From: Stropharia rugosoannulata
Taxonomy: Eukaryota > Basidiomycota > Agaricomycetes > Agaricales > Strophariaceae
Direction: 5' to 3'
Assembly (NCBI GenBank): GCA_028532985.1
Contig: JANCIK010000004.1
Location: forward strand, 3,534,001-3,598,000
DNA length: 64,000 nucleotides
The notes below the pieces were generated by a model. That model worked only from the letters and a program-made list of their open reading frames with translations. It did no database searches and was not told the origin of the DNA. Below are positions 1-11,815 of this stretch, piece after piece. Position numbers and translations under genes: made by a program. Within the stretch, counting starts at the first letter, position 1; each line of letters begins with the position of its first letter.

Positions 1-2310
1 GGTGATTTGAATTGTACATCCTCTATTTTATTTCTATTAGCATGACCTCGCATTACCACCCCTAGTACTGTCTACCGTGGAAACGGCTCTTTCACTCAGA
101 CTACCGCCCCGGAATTGTCAAATGAGAGCGGGAGGAGGTGCGGTGCACGTTCGGGCGTGAAGGAGGACGAAGACCAATGCTGTCCATGAGCACTGTCGTC
201 TACACGGTCACCGCCTCGACTATCCGCATAATGGAATTGCGACGCGCGTGCATCGTTCGGGACCTGGAAGGCGTGCCGCCGTTCGCTGTCTGCAAGCTCG
301 GGTTTGAGGGACACAGGACTACCTCTGCTTAAGCATACGAAACACGTCAGGAAATCCCTTTTAGGGCAACATGAGGTAGGACTCACCCGGGTGTAACTTC
401 TACAGGCGATGATGTAGCACGTAACAGTGCGTGGTGGGCGTGTGGGTCTAGGCGCTCGTCCGCAACTGCTTTCCCATAATTGGGGCCTTCAGACGCGTCA
501 AAACGCTCATGCTCGTGCCCAACGAACCGGCCCTGCTCTATAGGGCGCCATACCCACCGGTGCGGATGCAGTGTGTGGTGCCTATGATACCACCCCCCTG
601 CGGCGAGCCCGAAGCGTGCGTGCATAATCCGTTCATGTATAATCCGTTCATGTACATGGTTGTTCTGCGGTCTATGGATGTGCAATGTAATATCCATTAT
701 AGGAATTAGATCAAGGTCAGCATTGTTTAGCCGCCCTACGCAAGAAATGTCAAGACGTACGCCAGAACCGCACTATCTTCATTCGCCATCACCAGCACTG
801 GGAGCGCAGATATGCCCGGGAGCGCAACAAGCGCGATAATAGAAAGAACCAAAGGAAGGGATTTAGACAGCATATTCCGAAGCTTGAGAGAGGTATATTT
901 GTCTTCAGAAGGCTCTGCCTACTGTGTCGATACGGTCTTGGTAACAACGCGCAGCGCTGTAGCCAATGTAGAGGAGATGGAAGTCGGGATGAGACCAGCT
1001 CAAGGGATGGCTGTGCACCTACCCGGTTTCTTTAGTCTCGCCACAGCATGATTACGGAGCTTGGATACTATAACGCCTCGTTACGGTGGGGCGAGCACCG
1101 CGACCGTATGTGTAGATGTGATGCAATTTCAATTCTTACTCTACGAAGTGCAGGGAGAGCTAATAAGCTATGTCAAGTTCACTTGCAAGGATCAATTTAA
1201 CCGTACTGCTGGCAAAGTCCCTTAAAAAAGGTATAGTGTAGTGAAGTGTACCGTTCTGTAACTCGTGTGAAATCAGTTCCGATGGTTATCATTTCTTTCA
1301 GATTATTAGTAGGCTGAGATAACCCGGAAGTGACACTACGCTGATAATGGTTGTAGCTCTTAATGACACCGCGTGAGACGGGCGTCCCTGATCTTGGATA
1401 CTGGTTGATTCCGTCTCAGTGGGCAACTGAAGCATTGAATTTACAGTGTGAGAGGCTGGAACTTGGCAGTAGGAAGAGGAGGGGAGTAAAGTAGGTCGCG
1501 TCTTAATTCATAGAAGGCCCTCATTAATTATTGGAGCCTCTGGAAGCAGGCCATCCGCTCCCATCCACAGCGGGTTCCTAACCGTACGTGTAGATCCCTT
1601 ATTCAATCTTCGTATGTCCGCATCGCCTGGATCACATTTCATTGAAACCTATTTCTGTAGACTTCCCAGGGGCGTGCTAACCGAGTGTCACAGCGTACCC
1701 AGGTGCCATCTTTGCCAAGTGTGGCCCGCTTCACTTCCATCCGGACTGCGTCTCGTTGAGAATTAATTCTAGTAGTAGGTCTGATAGGGTCTGATGCTTT
1801 CATAAGGAAGCCTCTCTATTGCCTAGGGACGATGAGAGTGAGTTTGAGCTATGCTTCCCAGAGATAAAATATAGAACTGTGGAGGAGTCGGTAACATGTA
1901 AAGGATGATTCGGCTGGATATGCATGGCATCAGTACATTCTGTACACCTTCAAGGAAATAAGGAGGAGTAGGGGTGCGTGCACGGTTGTACCAGCTCCGT
2001 TTTCGACAAGAGGTCTATTATCATTAGGTATGTGGGGCGTCATTTGACCGCCAAGTCCCGACATAGACGCTCCGAAACAATCATAGTATACGTTGGTACT
2101 TAATTGATTGATACATCCGCGCTGACTTATTCCTGTACAGAATCCACCATCTCACTTACTCTGTCAAGCCATAAAAAAACGCAATCAAGATCATTTCATG
2201 AAGGGACAAGGTCATATATAAGGAGATCATAATGCTTCGTTCGGTCTTCTTGAAAGTCTCATACACTCCCATTGAGCGCCTCAGCCGCGATCGTCTTTTG
2301 AAGTTCCATC
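1..2310. other. Intergenic region without a supported gene
   Basis: No open frame here shows a recognisable domain, a splice-consistent extension or coding-like composition; the longest frames are under 105 codons. A 15-bp direct duplication (ATAATCCGTTCATGT) lies at about 625-654. I see no transposon ends or RNA genes. The last few hundred bases are the presumed promoter of the DUF6533 gene that starts at 2311. Confidence 0.5.
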
Positions 2311-4122
2311 ATGGATCCGGGCTCAATGCCAGCACTTGATGAGGCCGCGTTAGCCCTTTTTGGGAAGAATCTGTAAGTTACATTAACAATCTGCCAGCGA
2401 TTTAATTGCCAGTGACTGAAGCTTTTTCTTTGGGAAATAGAATGGCTGTGAAGATGTATTCACTGGCATCATTCGGTAAGTGTGCTTTACGAGTGTCTAT
2501 CATACACTAGACTGATTTAGTCTCACTTCCGCAACTTATGCCCTGCTACTACACAGTCATGTTATGCTACGACATCGTAATAACGTTTGGGGACGAGGTA
2601 GAGTACATATGGCGGCGCAAATTCACGAGTTTTACAATTCTGTGGTTCCTGGTACGCGACCATCTTTTAAATTCCATTTCTTTTACTAGCTTTTAATTAC
2701 GTATCGTTAACATGCATCCTTTCTCTGTTATAGAATCGGTACCTGACACCTATAGGATTTATCTTCATCCTTTTGTGTGAGTCCGATTGTCCGGCATGGC
2801 ATTTTGTGTCATTGCAGAATTTTGACTTCTATATCAGGCTTTCACGACCCTGAATGGACACTCAACCCGAACATATGTTCAAAAGCGGTGTTCATCCCAG
2901 GAGTACTGGGAACCATTACGAGCAGTGTCATCGGCTGTAAGCCTAGCATCTCACATTTTAACCGAACCAAAAATCTAACCCTGTGTTAATGACAGGCATT
3001 TTTATCGTTCGTCTATATGCCACTTACTCTGGAAGTAAAGTACTATTAGTCTCAATGGGCTGTATGTTAGCCGTTCGGGAGACGATCTCAATAGTCAGTT
3101 TACTAGAAAATAAAATATTGATCAATTGTCTAACTGGAATAATATTCTTGCCTGTACAGTGGTCTTTCGTTAGCGGCCAGCGTGTGCCGCTTCCCCCAGG
3201 TATGTTAACTTAACCGCAGAGACAGTGCGGGTCTTTCAGGTTTTATTTAATATTCGTACAATAGGATTCGTTGGATGTATCCTCGGGCCAGGTTCGGATG
3301 GGTTGTACGTTTATTCAAGCAAGCTAAACGGCACCGCTTGAGCACTAACACACTCTTGTCTTGAGTAGACGATTCACGGGCATATGGTTCGCCGAGCTGG
3401 GCTTCGGTAAGTTGATCCTAAATCTACTCTCATTGCTAAAGTCTAGGATCTAACACGCCGTACTCAGACTCCATTGTTCTTATATTGACTCTCGGCCGCG
3501 CGATAAAACTCAACCGCATATCTGGGGTGGGGGTGAACTCCCTTCTCAGTTTGATTGCTCGAGATGGTACGCCTCAGTCACGTTCCAACGGACGGAGGAT
3601 CTAATTTAACATTTAGGCGTCATTTATTTTGTAATCATCTTCGTTGCTGACCTCGTCAATGTGCTTACTTTTCTGGTACGTACATGCCATGCTCAAATCC
3701 TTCTCTAACAGCTCAATGATTAACCACTTTTTATACCTCACAGCTTGCTCCAGTAAGTGCCAACAATTGTACACGCATAGATTGACCAAACAAATTGACC
3801 AAACAAATTGTGTCGCAGCCGGACCTTCAAGCGCTCAACGCAAGCTTTACAATCACGTACGTGCACAATAACTGTCCCCAAAATGTGTTTAGCTAAAATA
3901 CCCAATCCGTACAGAGTAACCCCTCTCATGGTTTCGCGGCTCGTCCTCAATCTGCGAAGTGCCAACTCAAATGCATTTTACCACATTTCAAGCTCCCAGC
4001 CAGCAGGAAGTGATGGAAGTAAGTCGAGTCCACCTTTAGATACACAAAGTAGCCTAACGATTACCCTTCACTATTTTAGCTGGGCGTTATCAGCTTACTC
4101 ACTTAAAAAAGGCCTCTCCTGA
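2311..4122 (+). CDS. DUF6533 domain integral membrane protein (copy A)
   Basis: Multi-exon membrane protein of the fungal DUF6533 family; its biochemical function is not known. The start is ATG at 2311 (MDPGSMPALDE). Exons I can join are 2311-2372, 2441-2475, 2557-2651, 2734-2774 and 2818-2936, then a series of short exons to about 4122. The family signature is the exon around 2557-2651, reading CYDIVITFGDEVEYIW followed by the helix ILWFLNRYL. Later exons carry further hydrophobic helices, the loop VPLPPGFVGCILGPGSDG, the segment IYFVIIFVADLVNVLTFL, and the family-typical C-terminal PLMVSRLVLNLRSANS. About seven membrane helices are expected. All junctions I checked keep the frame, so the gene looks intact; the last exon could have one more intron. 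It is a tandem paralogue of the gene at 5056 and related to the one at 30540. Confidence 0.72.
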
Positions 4123-5055
4123 GACGTCTGTGTAGAATGCTTGGGGTCAGGACATTTTGTACTATTTATTGTAACTTAGTAGACCAGCATTTGGGTTTCA
4201 TTGTCGAGCATCTTTACACGAAAGTTCTTGACTATCTCCACAAAACTGTATAAAGTGTGACAAGCCAGGCCTGAGACCTAGTAAAATCCAAGTGAACCGA
4301 TGCTTCTTAGCCATGTCAACGCACAGATGTCTATTGCCGTTGCAGACCGCTTCGACCCGTTTCTTGTAAGTCCTCTTGGCTAGGGAGTCGATAGTTGTGG
4401 AGCCAGGATACTGAAATTTGAGATTGCCATGGTCCCAATACAGTCCTGCATTGGGTAGAGATAACGATGGAGGAAACTGGCGATGAGATGTTGATCATTG
4501 GTTACGCAAATCAGTGACTGTCTTCTACGTTCCTTGATGCACCTCGAGAAGCATGCCACTAGTAGTAGGTGATTGATTAGACATGACTTGTCCCGCCGAC
4601 AAAGCACCATCGGGTCAAATGTACCCAGTTAAAACGGCAAAAAAACATGTCTCAGCCTCAGTCACTCTCTGTTAAGAGTGCACAGGCGGTCTTGTATGTG
4701 TACTATCTGACTGACAGAATCAAATAATCAAAAAATCAAAAAATCAAAAAATCGTCTACTAGGCTGGGAATACAATGACCTTTCACTAGTAACCAACTTT
4801 CGGGACTACTCTACACTTTCACGACAGATCACAGTCTCGGCACTGTCTGATATGAGTTTCGATTAAAGAAGGGACGGAAGTAGCTTTCCAGAGTTTGACA
4901 GATCTCTCCAAATTCGGTTCGCCATTAACGGTCGGGAGCCTGGAAGCAGGTTTTCTAAAAATAGATTTAGCATATAAAGTGGCACAGCAATAACCTCTAG
5001 TTGAACGAAGAGCTTCGACAATTTTCATTTCAAAATAGCCTAACACTCATCGAGT
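4123..5055. other. Intergenic region between two DUF6533 genes
   Basis: About 0.9 kb separates the two tandem DUF6533 paralogues and serves as downstream sequence of the first and promoter of the second. It contains a short microsatellite (see separate entry). Open frames on the minus strand at 4380-4610 and 4819-5046 have no recognisable motif and no splice support, so I leave them out. Confidence 0.5.
4726..4754. repeat. Short microsatellite, 8-bp unit TCAAAAAA
   Basis: The unit ATCAAAAA is repeated about three and a half times without interruption in the intergenic region between the two DUF6533 genes. It is visible directly and is probably a replication-slippage tract. Confidence 0.8.
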
Positions 5056-6705
5056 ATGAGGCATTTCCATGAAGATAGTGTCCCAGACCTTCAAGATATT
5101 GCATTCAACCTGTACGTTCGAAGTACCCGCCTGCCACGGCACCTACTAGTAGTATGGAAACTAATCATCTTGCTCTGTTCAGTATGGCGATAAAGCTGTA
5201 CTCTCTAGCAACAATTAGTACAGAGGCTCTCGTTTAATCTCTGCACTTACACTTACTTTCCTCTCAAATTTGGCAGTAATTTTGTACTATGATATCTTGA
5301 TCACCCTTGGCGATGAGATAAATCAAATTTGGAGGCGGAAACTCTCGCCTTTCACTATACTATGGCTGCTGGTGCGTTTCTCGTACTCCAATTACTTGGT
5401 TCCTTGACGTAAAAGGCCTTTGATAGAACCGCTACTTTCCTCCACTATGTTTTATTTTTATCCTCCTTGGTAAGAATACAATCAGCGTCCTCGTCTACGT
5501 ACCACTGATGTAATAACCTCAATCAATTCAAGCATTTCACGACCCCCGTTGGACAGAAAACAACAGCATATGCAATAAGGCTATCTACATTCCTGCAGTA
5601 CTTGGCATAGTGTCGTCTACTGTTATTGGCGGTGCGTTTGTACAAATGCATGCAGAGCCACAGGCTATTCATCTACCATTACATTAGTAATATTTGCCGG
5701 TCGCATCTATGCCACCTACATGCTTAATAAAGCCGTGTTAACTTCAATAGTGGTTTTACTGGTAGTTGTGCAAGCGGTAAAAATTGTAAGTCATATACTT
5801 TTTACAGTCAATACTTCATGCCACTGAGCTGCCATGCAGTGGGCGCTTACTGCCGGAGAACGTCTCAGACTTCCACCAGGTATGCTCAAATTCACCTATG
5901 CAAATTGATGATGCAAATGGGTGGCTAACTACTTCTCCTATAAGGTTTTGTTGGCTGTATACTTACTTCGGGCCCGGATAGCCTGTATGTTTTGAATATG
6001 CAACAGGAATATTGACTAATTGACTTTAAATTCTGTATCCAGGAAGTTTACTTTTATATGGCTGGCAGAGCTTCCATTCGGTAGGCTTTCTGAGTTAATC
6101 TACATAACCACCTGACAATTTTTTTTGTAGATGCTGCTATCCTTGGATTCACACTGTACCGTGCAATTTCTATGAATCGCGTCTCCGGCGGAGGGTTGCA
6201 CTCTCTTCTCTATTTGATAGCCCGTGATGGTAGGCTGATCCCAACTTTCTGAATACACAACCGACAAGTATCTAACCTATACGTAGGCGTCATTTACTTT
6301 GTGATAGTATGCGTTGTGGATGTCGTTAACGTCCTCACATTTTTGGTGAGTCACAGCTCTGTCCAGGTTGGGCCTCCTGATTTTAATATTTTGAACATTT
6401 TGGATAGCTCGCTCCAGTGCGTACCTACCTACATTTTAGTGCCGTTTACAAATTCTAACTGGTTTCATACAGGCAGACCTTCAGGCTGTTAATGCCAGCC
6501 TTACAATATCGTCAGTGCTTTTGAGATAATTTAACGCTGCCTGCTAAAGAGGCTATTCATTTACAGGATAAACCCTCTCATTGTGTCGAGGTTAATTCTG
6601 AATTTGAAAATGGCAAATAACAAACCGCCTGCACTGAGGATCCCAGTCAAGCAGCAAGTTACACACCGCTCAATGCCGAGTGACCTTTCAGGAACCACTT
6701 GTTAA
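5056..6705 (+). CDS. DUF6533 domain integral membrane protein (copy B)
   Basis: Second DUF6533 gene, collinear in exon order with copy A upstream. The start is ATG at 5056 (MRHFHEDSVPDLQDIAFNL), with a donor at 5112. The next exons read MAIKLYSLATI and the signature YYDILITLGDEINQIWRRK followed by ILWLL. Downstream exons include the LPPG loop and glycine-rich segment, IYFVIVCVVDVVNVLTFL near 6296-6343, then LQAVNASLTIS and the C-terminal INPLIVSRLILNLKMANN, ending in a TAA at 6703-6705. Membrane location and about seven helices are expected from the family; function is unknown. Divergence from copy A is high at the ends and low at the helices, suggesting an old tandem duplication rather than a recent one. 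Confidence 0.72.
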
Positions 6706-7227
6706 TAACGAGCTTTCCCAGTAAATCCAGGTCTGCAATATGGACGATAGTTAAATCTTTAAGCAATTTTCAGAAACCAAGGTATTCAAGTGAAAGGACT
6801 GTTTAGCTACAAGCTCAAGCCAACAGAACTCGACGCTGATACGTGGCCCTACTAGACTGTACTGTCCCGGGGACAGAATGATATGGAGCTTGAACGTGAC
6901 CCCGAGCCGAGTATCTTATGATAAGCGCCCATGGAGCTCGGGTGGAACGCCACGTGTGCTGACACACGGCTGCCTGTTTGCAGGTCAATGGACATCTACT
7001 ATGTGCTGGCGGACCATCGTCATGATCATTAGTTCGTCAGTGTCACATCAAATCACACTTATTTTTAGAATGACGAACATGTGGTTCAATCTCCGACAGC
7101 TTGCTCATCGCTGTCTCGTCAAGAGGCTTTGAAAATGCCCTAGTCACAGTTAGTAAGAAGTATCAATTAAACAATGTATATATTAGAGTATTAGACATGT
7201 CTATATACATATAAATAATCAACTAGT
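6706..7227. other. Intergenic region
   Basis: The stretch after the DUF6533 copy B stop holds one plus-strand frame (6878-7132) with no recognisable motif. I see no repeats or RNA structure. It becomes AT-rich from about 7150 to 7230. Confidence 0.4.
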
Positions 7228-7674
7228 TTAATTAGAATAGCTATCAGTTGAATCATTATAAGGGTGATATAAAGCACTGTGGCTGTAAGAAGGAATTGGG
7301 AACTGTGGATAGTGATTATAATGATTAGTTGGTATCTGTACGTGATTATCCAGCTCTAAAGTGTTAGTGAGTATTGGCTCTTGTGCCAATCTTCGAGATT
7401 GACGTGAGTTGTGATATAGACCAGAAAAGCGAGCATTCGTGATTAGTACTGCTTCATTATCTGAAATATGTTGCTGAATACGGTTTGTGAGCTCTTGATT
7501 AGTACCATTTTTGGCAACTTTCAGCGCGCGTGCCAGGACGAGAGACGGGACGCGACTTTGTTTAATGACACGTTGTTCACACGTACGCCGTAATGCCGTT
7601 TGAAACTCCGTTGTTCCGAGTCGGCAACTATGTGACGACGGAGTGACTGTCCTGCCAAAAAATATCTCCCTCAA
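7228..7674 (-). CDS. Orphan exon or gene fragment with SAP-like motif
   Basis: A 148-codon open frame on the minus strand with no in-frame ATG at its 5' end. An acceptor-like TTTTGGCAG lies near its beginning, so it is either an internal or last exon, or a fragment. The segment LARALKVAKNGTNQELTNRI resembles the helix-loop-helix of SAP or HeH nucleic-acid binding motifs (leucine positions, central glycine, L..RI). The C-terminal part is rich in N, H, P, S and Y and looks disordered. I could not find a convincing upstream exon. Possible sources are a degraded transposon protein or a nuclear protein; the assignment is weak. Confidence 0.3.
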   Translation of the reverse strand: MREIFFGRTVTPSSHSCRLGTTEFQTALRRTCEQRVIKQSRVPSLVLARALKVAKNGTNQELTNRIQQHISDNEAVLITNARFSGLYHNSRQSRRLAQEPILTNTLELDNHVQIPTNHYNHYPQFPIPSYSHSALYHPYNDSTDSYSN

Positions 7675-8063
7675 AACTCAACGATACGGCTCAAAAAAAG
7701 ACAAACATGGTCTCTAAGGCTATTTGATGATATGTACAAAGTTTCAAGCAGGTAGAGAGAGTGGAGGCTGAGATATTCGAGGGTGACGAACTAGTGATCA
7801 TGACGATGGTCTGCCAGTACATAGTATGGACATCTCACCCAGAGAGATTCAAATATTCAAAAGGACTGTACATACGGACCACCATTACCTCGTTACTATA
7901 CATATAGTCAATGATTACAGAAAATATGAACATGCACCCCCATTATCCACACTCTCCCCCATCACTAACAACCATTCTTCCATTAACCGATGTAGAGTAA
8001 AAGTCCGAGTGACAACAATATTTCCTGCTGCGATGATCCCCTACTACTGCAAGTGCACGGTTT
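7675..8063. other. Intergenic region
   Basis: No supported gene. A plus-strand frame runs from 7826 to 8206 but has no domain, and it overlaps the better-supported minus-strand secreted candidate. Confidence 0.35.
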
Positions 8064-8405
8064 TTATGCCGCAGTATCTGCTGCGTCTTCTTCATTTTCC
8101 TCTTCGAGCTCTCTCCCGGGCAGTCTATTCCTGTGCTTGTACCGGTAATTGGCCCCTGGAAATATTCCGACGGGGCCGAGTACCATCGGCTCTCGCGCAG
8201 CGCTAAAAGCAGTGCACATCGGATTTAGTAAACGAGCTTGTAACATCACAAACTTTCAAAGAAAAAACTGCAAAAAAAATTGTACTCTGGAAGTAATAAA
8301 CACTCACACTGTACTGAGACCATCCTCACTCAATGCTCCAGACGGCGTCGCCATGCTTGAAACTGCAAGACAGAGCACGACAATTACGGATGCTAAGCGA
8401 TACAT
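8064..8405 (-). CDS. Candidate small secreted protein (exon boundaries uncertain)
   Basis: A minus-strand ATG at 8405 opens a textbook signal peptide: MYR, then the hydrophobic run LASVIVVLCLAVSSMA, then TPSGA. The frame continues to LSEDGLSTV, where a donor GTGTGAGT occurs. A second open stretch (8249 down to the TAA at 8064) reads ARLLNPMCTAFSAAREP, then VLGPVGIFPGANYRYKHR and an acidic tail EEENEEDAADTAA. Phases of the obvious splice sites do not join perfectly, so the second exon is provisional; an alternative acceptor gives a protein ending soon after the signal peptide. No homologue is recognised. A secreted protein of under 100 residues is the best guess. Confidence 0.33.
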
Positions 8406-9337
8406 GATAATGGTCTTGTCGAGTTGCTATTCGCGCCGCCTTCAACAGCAATGGAACCTCTTCCGGACGGGACTGAAGCCTGAGGTATGTACAGGAAGGA
8501 CTTCGAGTGAAAAGGAGGGAGATAACAGCAAATTGTCTTCCCTTTCTTTATAACAACACCTACGCCAATTTTAGGGCCATTTTAGTACGGCATCTATTAT
8601 AAATAACACGACGTGTCAAGAACACTAATACACTTCTTTGAGCTAATTGTGTAACAGGAGCTTCGACGACAACAGAGTAAATAAAAACTTGTCACTCTAA
8701 GACTAGACTTCCAATGTCTTTACAGATGGGAGGCAATTGCGAGCCTCAGAATGCACACTTGTCTGTCAGAATTGAGCACAGTGTGAATTTTCGTTTTCTC
8801 ATGTTAAAACTTGAGGCAGGGTCGGTTTGCGCTTAAGGTCAGTGACGAATGACTCTCGACGCTGGAGATGCACCTTAACTGCAGAGATTCTTCGAGTTCA
8901 AGCCTTGAAAGAATCGGCAAGCGCGTCGTTGCTGAATCGCTCAGAGTGCAACTTATCATACGTCGCGGAGATTTACTTTAAGACTTTGGTATGTTCTAAT
9001 AAGGAAAGATGCTAAATTAAAGTTAAGTTGTCTGTCAGACCAAGTACACCCGTGTGTCCGAGACCAGAACCGGTTAGATTGACTTTCGCTATTCGGGTAG
9101 AATCTGACGACGCGTTCTGAGTTGAAGAAGACACAGAAGCGCGCTATCCGCCGCTCCCGGAGCTGGACGCAGTAAATTAAAATCTCAGACTGTACATATG
9201 TATCTGTGAGGAATATTTATTTTTTAAAGAAAACATGTCGTTACATTCGTGTATATCGTGGCTCGTCAGCGTTAGGATACCAGGTGCTTAAGCACCACAG
9301 CTCCATGTTTTTACAGCAATTTCCACCGCTTCCCCAC
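8406..9337. other. Intergenic region
   Basis: About 0.9 kb between the secreted candidate and the 3' end of the MFS gene. Frames at 8827-9015 and 9206-9418 have no recognisable content. No repeats or RNA genes seen. Confidence 0.4.
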
Positions 9338-11404
9338 CTAGTTATTATCGGCGGTAGAGAAACCTACGTCTACCACAGCACGGAGTCGATCTCCGTAGCG
9401 AATGGTTATGACAATTAGACTGTTACCACGGCTCAGTGAGTCAATCCAGATTTTTCGCGTATGCAGAAAGGCCTCACCCGCATCCGATCCAGGCAACACC
9501 CGCCGAGACCGTGTTGGTCGCGAGCACTCCATATCTCTCGACGCAGGGAATAATCGCAGCAATACTGAGGGACATCAGAATCGCCCGGAAGCCACTGTGG
9601 TGGGTGTTAATACTATTCAGGCGATTAAGAGGAGGGTGTCGACTCACTTGCACGCGGCCATGGTCTCCGCACTGCGGGAATGCATCAGATCGACGAAATA
9701 AGTAGCTGCTGGGCTAAGAACGAAGTCAACCTGGCCAGATAAAATGTTAATCTATCTCCAGTCCTCACAAAAACTGAAGGCGTTTACCCCAATTCCATTC
9801 AAAAATATGCAGATGAGGTTGAGCACTAGGCCGAGCGTCCCGTCTACGTATGTTGTTATAATTCCGCAGAATAAAATCGACAGCGGAACCAGGAAGAGCG
9901 CTCCGAGGTATGTTGCGCGTAGACGGTCTTCCGGGTACCATTCCCCGCCGCGCTGGCTACGGTACTTGATCACTGTCCTGTCAGCAATATAGCCGGCTAG
10001 TGGTGCACCAACTATCATTGTTGAAATCGTCAGTACACTACAACCAGAGAAACTTCAACTCGACGTACTCATATTACCGAGACCCCCTGGTAAGAAGCAT
10101 GCACCGATCATGGCCTCGTTGGTGATTCCATATTTTGCACCCTATCCGGGGAGAGTGCATAAGTGATTATGGGTTACATGGACAAGAATCTGAGACTTAC
10201 AATGGTATAGGCCAGCGGAATGAGGAGGACTTCAGCCCGATAAGCATGTATTATTACTTAAACATCAAAAAAAAAATCCCACCGTAGTCTGTCAGAAGTG
10301 TGGTAAACCCTGCAAGTGTCTGATATCGGTTGGGAACATTAGATAAAGTGACAAGAATCCAGTACATAAAACATACCACAGCGATCAGATTTGGACTGCG
10401 AAGGACCCAGAGAGGTTGGAAAGGATTGAGAAAGACAGGCCTCCATGTCGGAAGACTGGCTGGATCAGCTTTGTCGACACCTCGTTGTCCTGGATGGTAC
10501 GTTTCTGGGAAAAATAGCAGCGCAATAAAGAACACGAGAAGCCCCGTGAGCCCCAGTCCTAATTGCAGAAACCGCCATGAGAAGTAATGCGTGGCGATAC
10601 CTGTATTGCCATTGGTTCAATTGATACATCTGACATCGAGCATGGACGACGTACCGCCGACGAGCGGTGCTAGTGCCGGGCCAGCTAGGACGGCCTGGAT
10701 GCGCTTCAACTTATATTATATGATGCAAGAGCATTAAACAAACCGAGAAAAAAACTCCGATCGCCCTGCCTCTCTCCTCTAACTTATAGATGTCCCCTAA
10801 GACTCCCGATCCTATTGCCAGCCCAGGCGACGCGCCGAGGGCTTGAATAAATCGCCAGCAAATGAGTTCAGTGACGGACTGTGCAGCAGCCGCTCCCACG
10901 GATCCTATAACCAGCAGTGGTGTTCCAACAAGGTAGATCGGTCTCCTGCCATCTAACGCCTGGAATAAGCCAACTCTGTGCGATGAGTCATAATGCGTGC
11001 CAACCGCTCACAGAATCCGGAATAAGTCGCCCCAACGAGAGCTCCAATGGAGGTTGCGAATATGGAGAAGCTGACGGCTAAGCTGTACATGTGTCAAGGG
11101 GCTTTCGGTCATCCAATGTGCAGGGGCAGGCACCGACCTGACTACTGCTGGTGTCGAGTTGAGGTCCTTTGAGATCTGAGGTATCGCTGGCACGAAGGTT
11201 CCCGACACAAACACTTTCAAGATTTCGTTACACCAGTTATATTAGACGAAAGATATTTGCCATACATGCAAGAAGACCCGTTCCCGAAACAATAGCGACA
11301 ATGGCGCGCTTTTTTGCTGGTTTGAACCGCAAGTATACCTCCTCGTGCTTCTTCACCGCCAACAAGGGCGTCTCTTCTGAGTCCCTCTCACTGAGCGCGG
11401 ACAT
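9338..11404 (-). CDS. MFS transporter, DHA1-like (copy 1)
   Basis: Twelve-helix major facilitator, probably a proton-coupled drug or organic-compound exporter at the plasma membrane. The chosen start is ATG at 11404 (MSALSERDSEETPLL); an in-frame ATG 15 bases upstream is possible. The N-terminal exon is followed by FVSGTFVPAIPQISKDLNST (helix 1 and loop). Then come the DHA1 signature VLGDIYKLEERGRAIGVFF at about 10750-10840, the central loop FPETYHPGQRGVDKADP, LAGFTTLLTDY spliced to VLLIPLAYTI, NEAMIGACFLPGGLGN, RGGEWYPEDRLRA, VDFVLSPAATYFVDLMHSRS, and the end IRYGDRLRAVVDVGFSTADNN with stop at 9338. About nine introns can be inferred and the frame is intact. It is a tandem paralogue of the next MFS gene on the same strand. 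The substrate cannot be told from sequence. Confidence 0.78.
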
Positions 11405-11815
11405 GATATGGATGAACAAAGAGGCCGAGAAGGAGCAGTGGGGGTGGGTAGCAGGAATTTATCAAACCAACATACTTATGGGTGCATGAGACGCCGTCGG
11501 CGTCCAAAATTGCTTCCAATAGCGTCGCTGACTCGATAGTCCTAAATATATGTAGATCCGGGCCGACTTGCCGATGATTAATGTTATCAGATTATCATTA
11601 GCTCGGCAACGGTGCATATTATACTATCTCTCCCACTGCATGAGTGGATTGCGATTATGTAGTATCAAGAGAGAAAGCAGAAATATTTACAAAGTATTCA
11701 GTACATTTCCTTTCATTCTAGCCACATGACATGGGTAGGTAGGGAGAATACATTGTTTTGTGCGCTCTTTTAGGTCGTTTACGCCTTTTTGTAAACTTTT
11801 CTCTATCTCTAGTAA
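11405..11815. other. Short intergenic region between tandem MFS genes
   Basis: About 0.4 kb between the start of MFS copy 1 and the end of MFS copy 2, both on the minus strand. It should hold the promoter of copy 1 and the 3' end of copy 2. No other feature seen. Confidence 0.4.
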
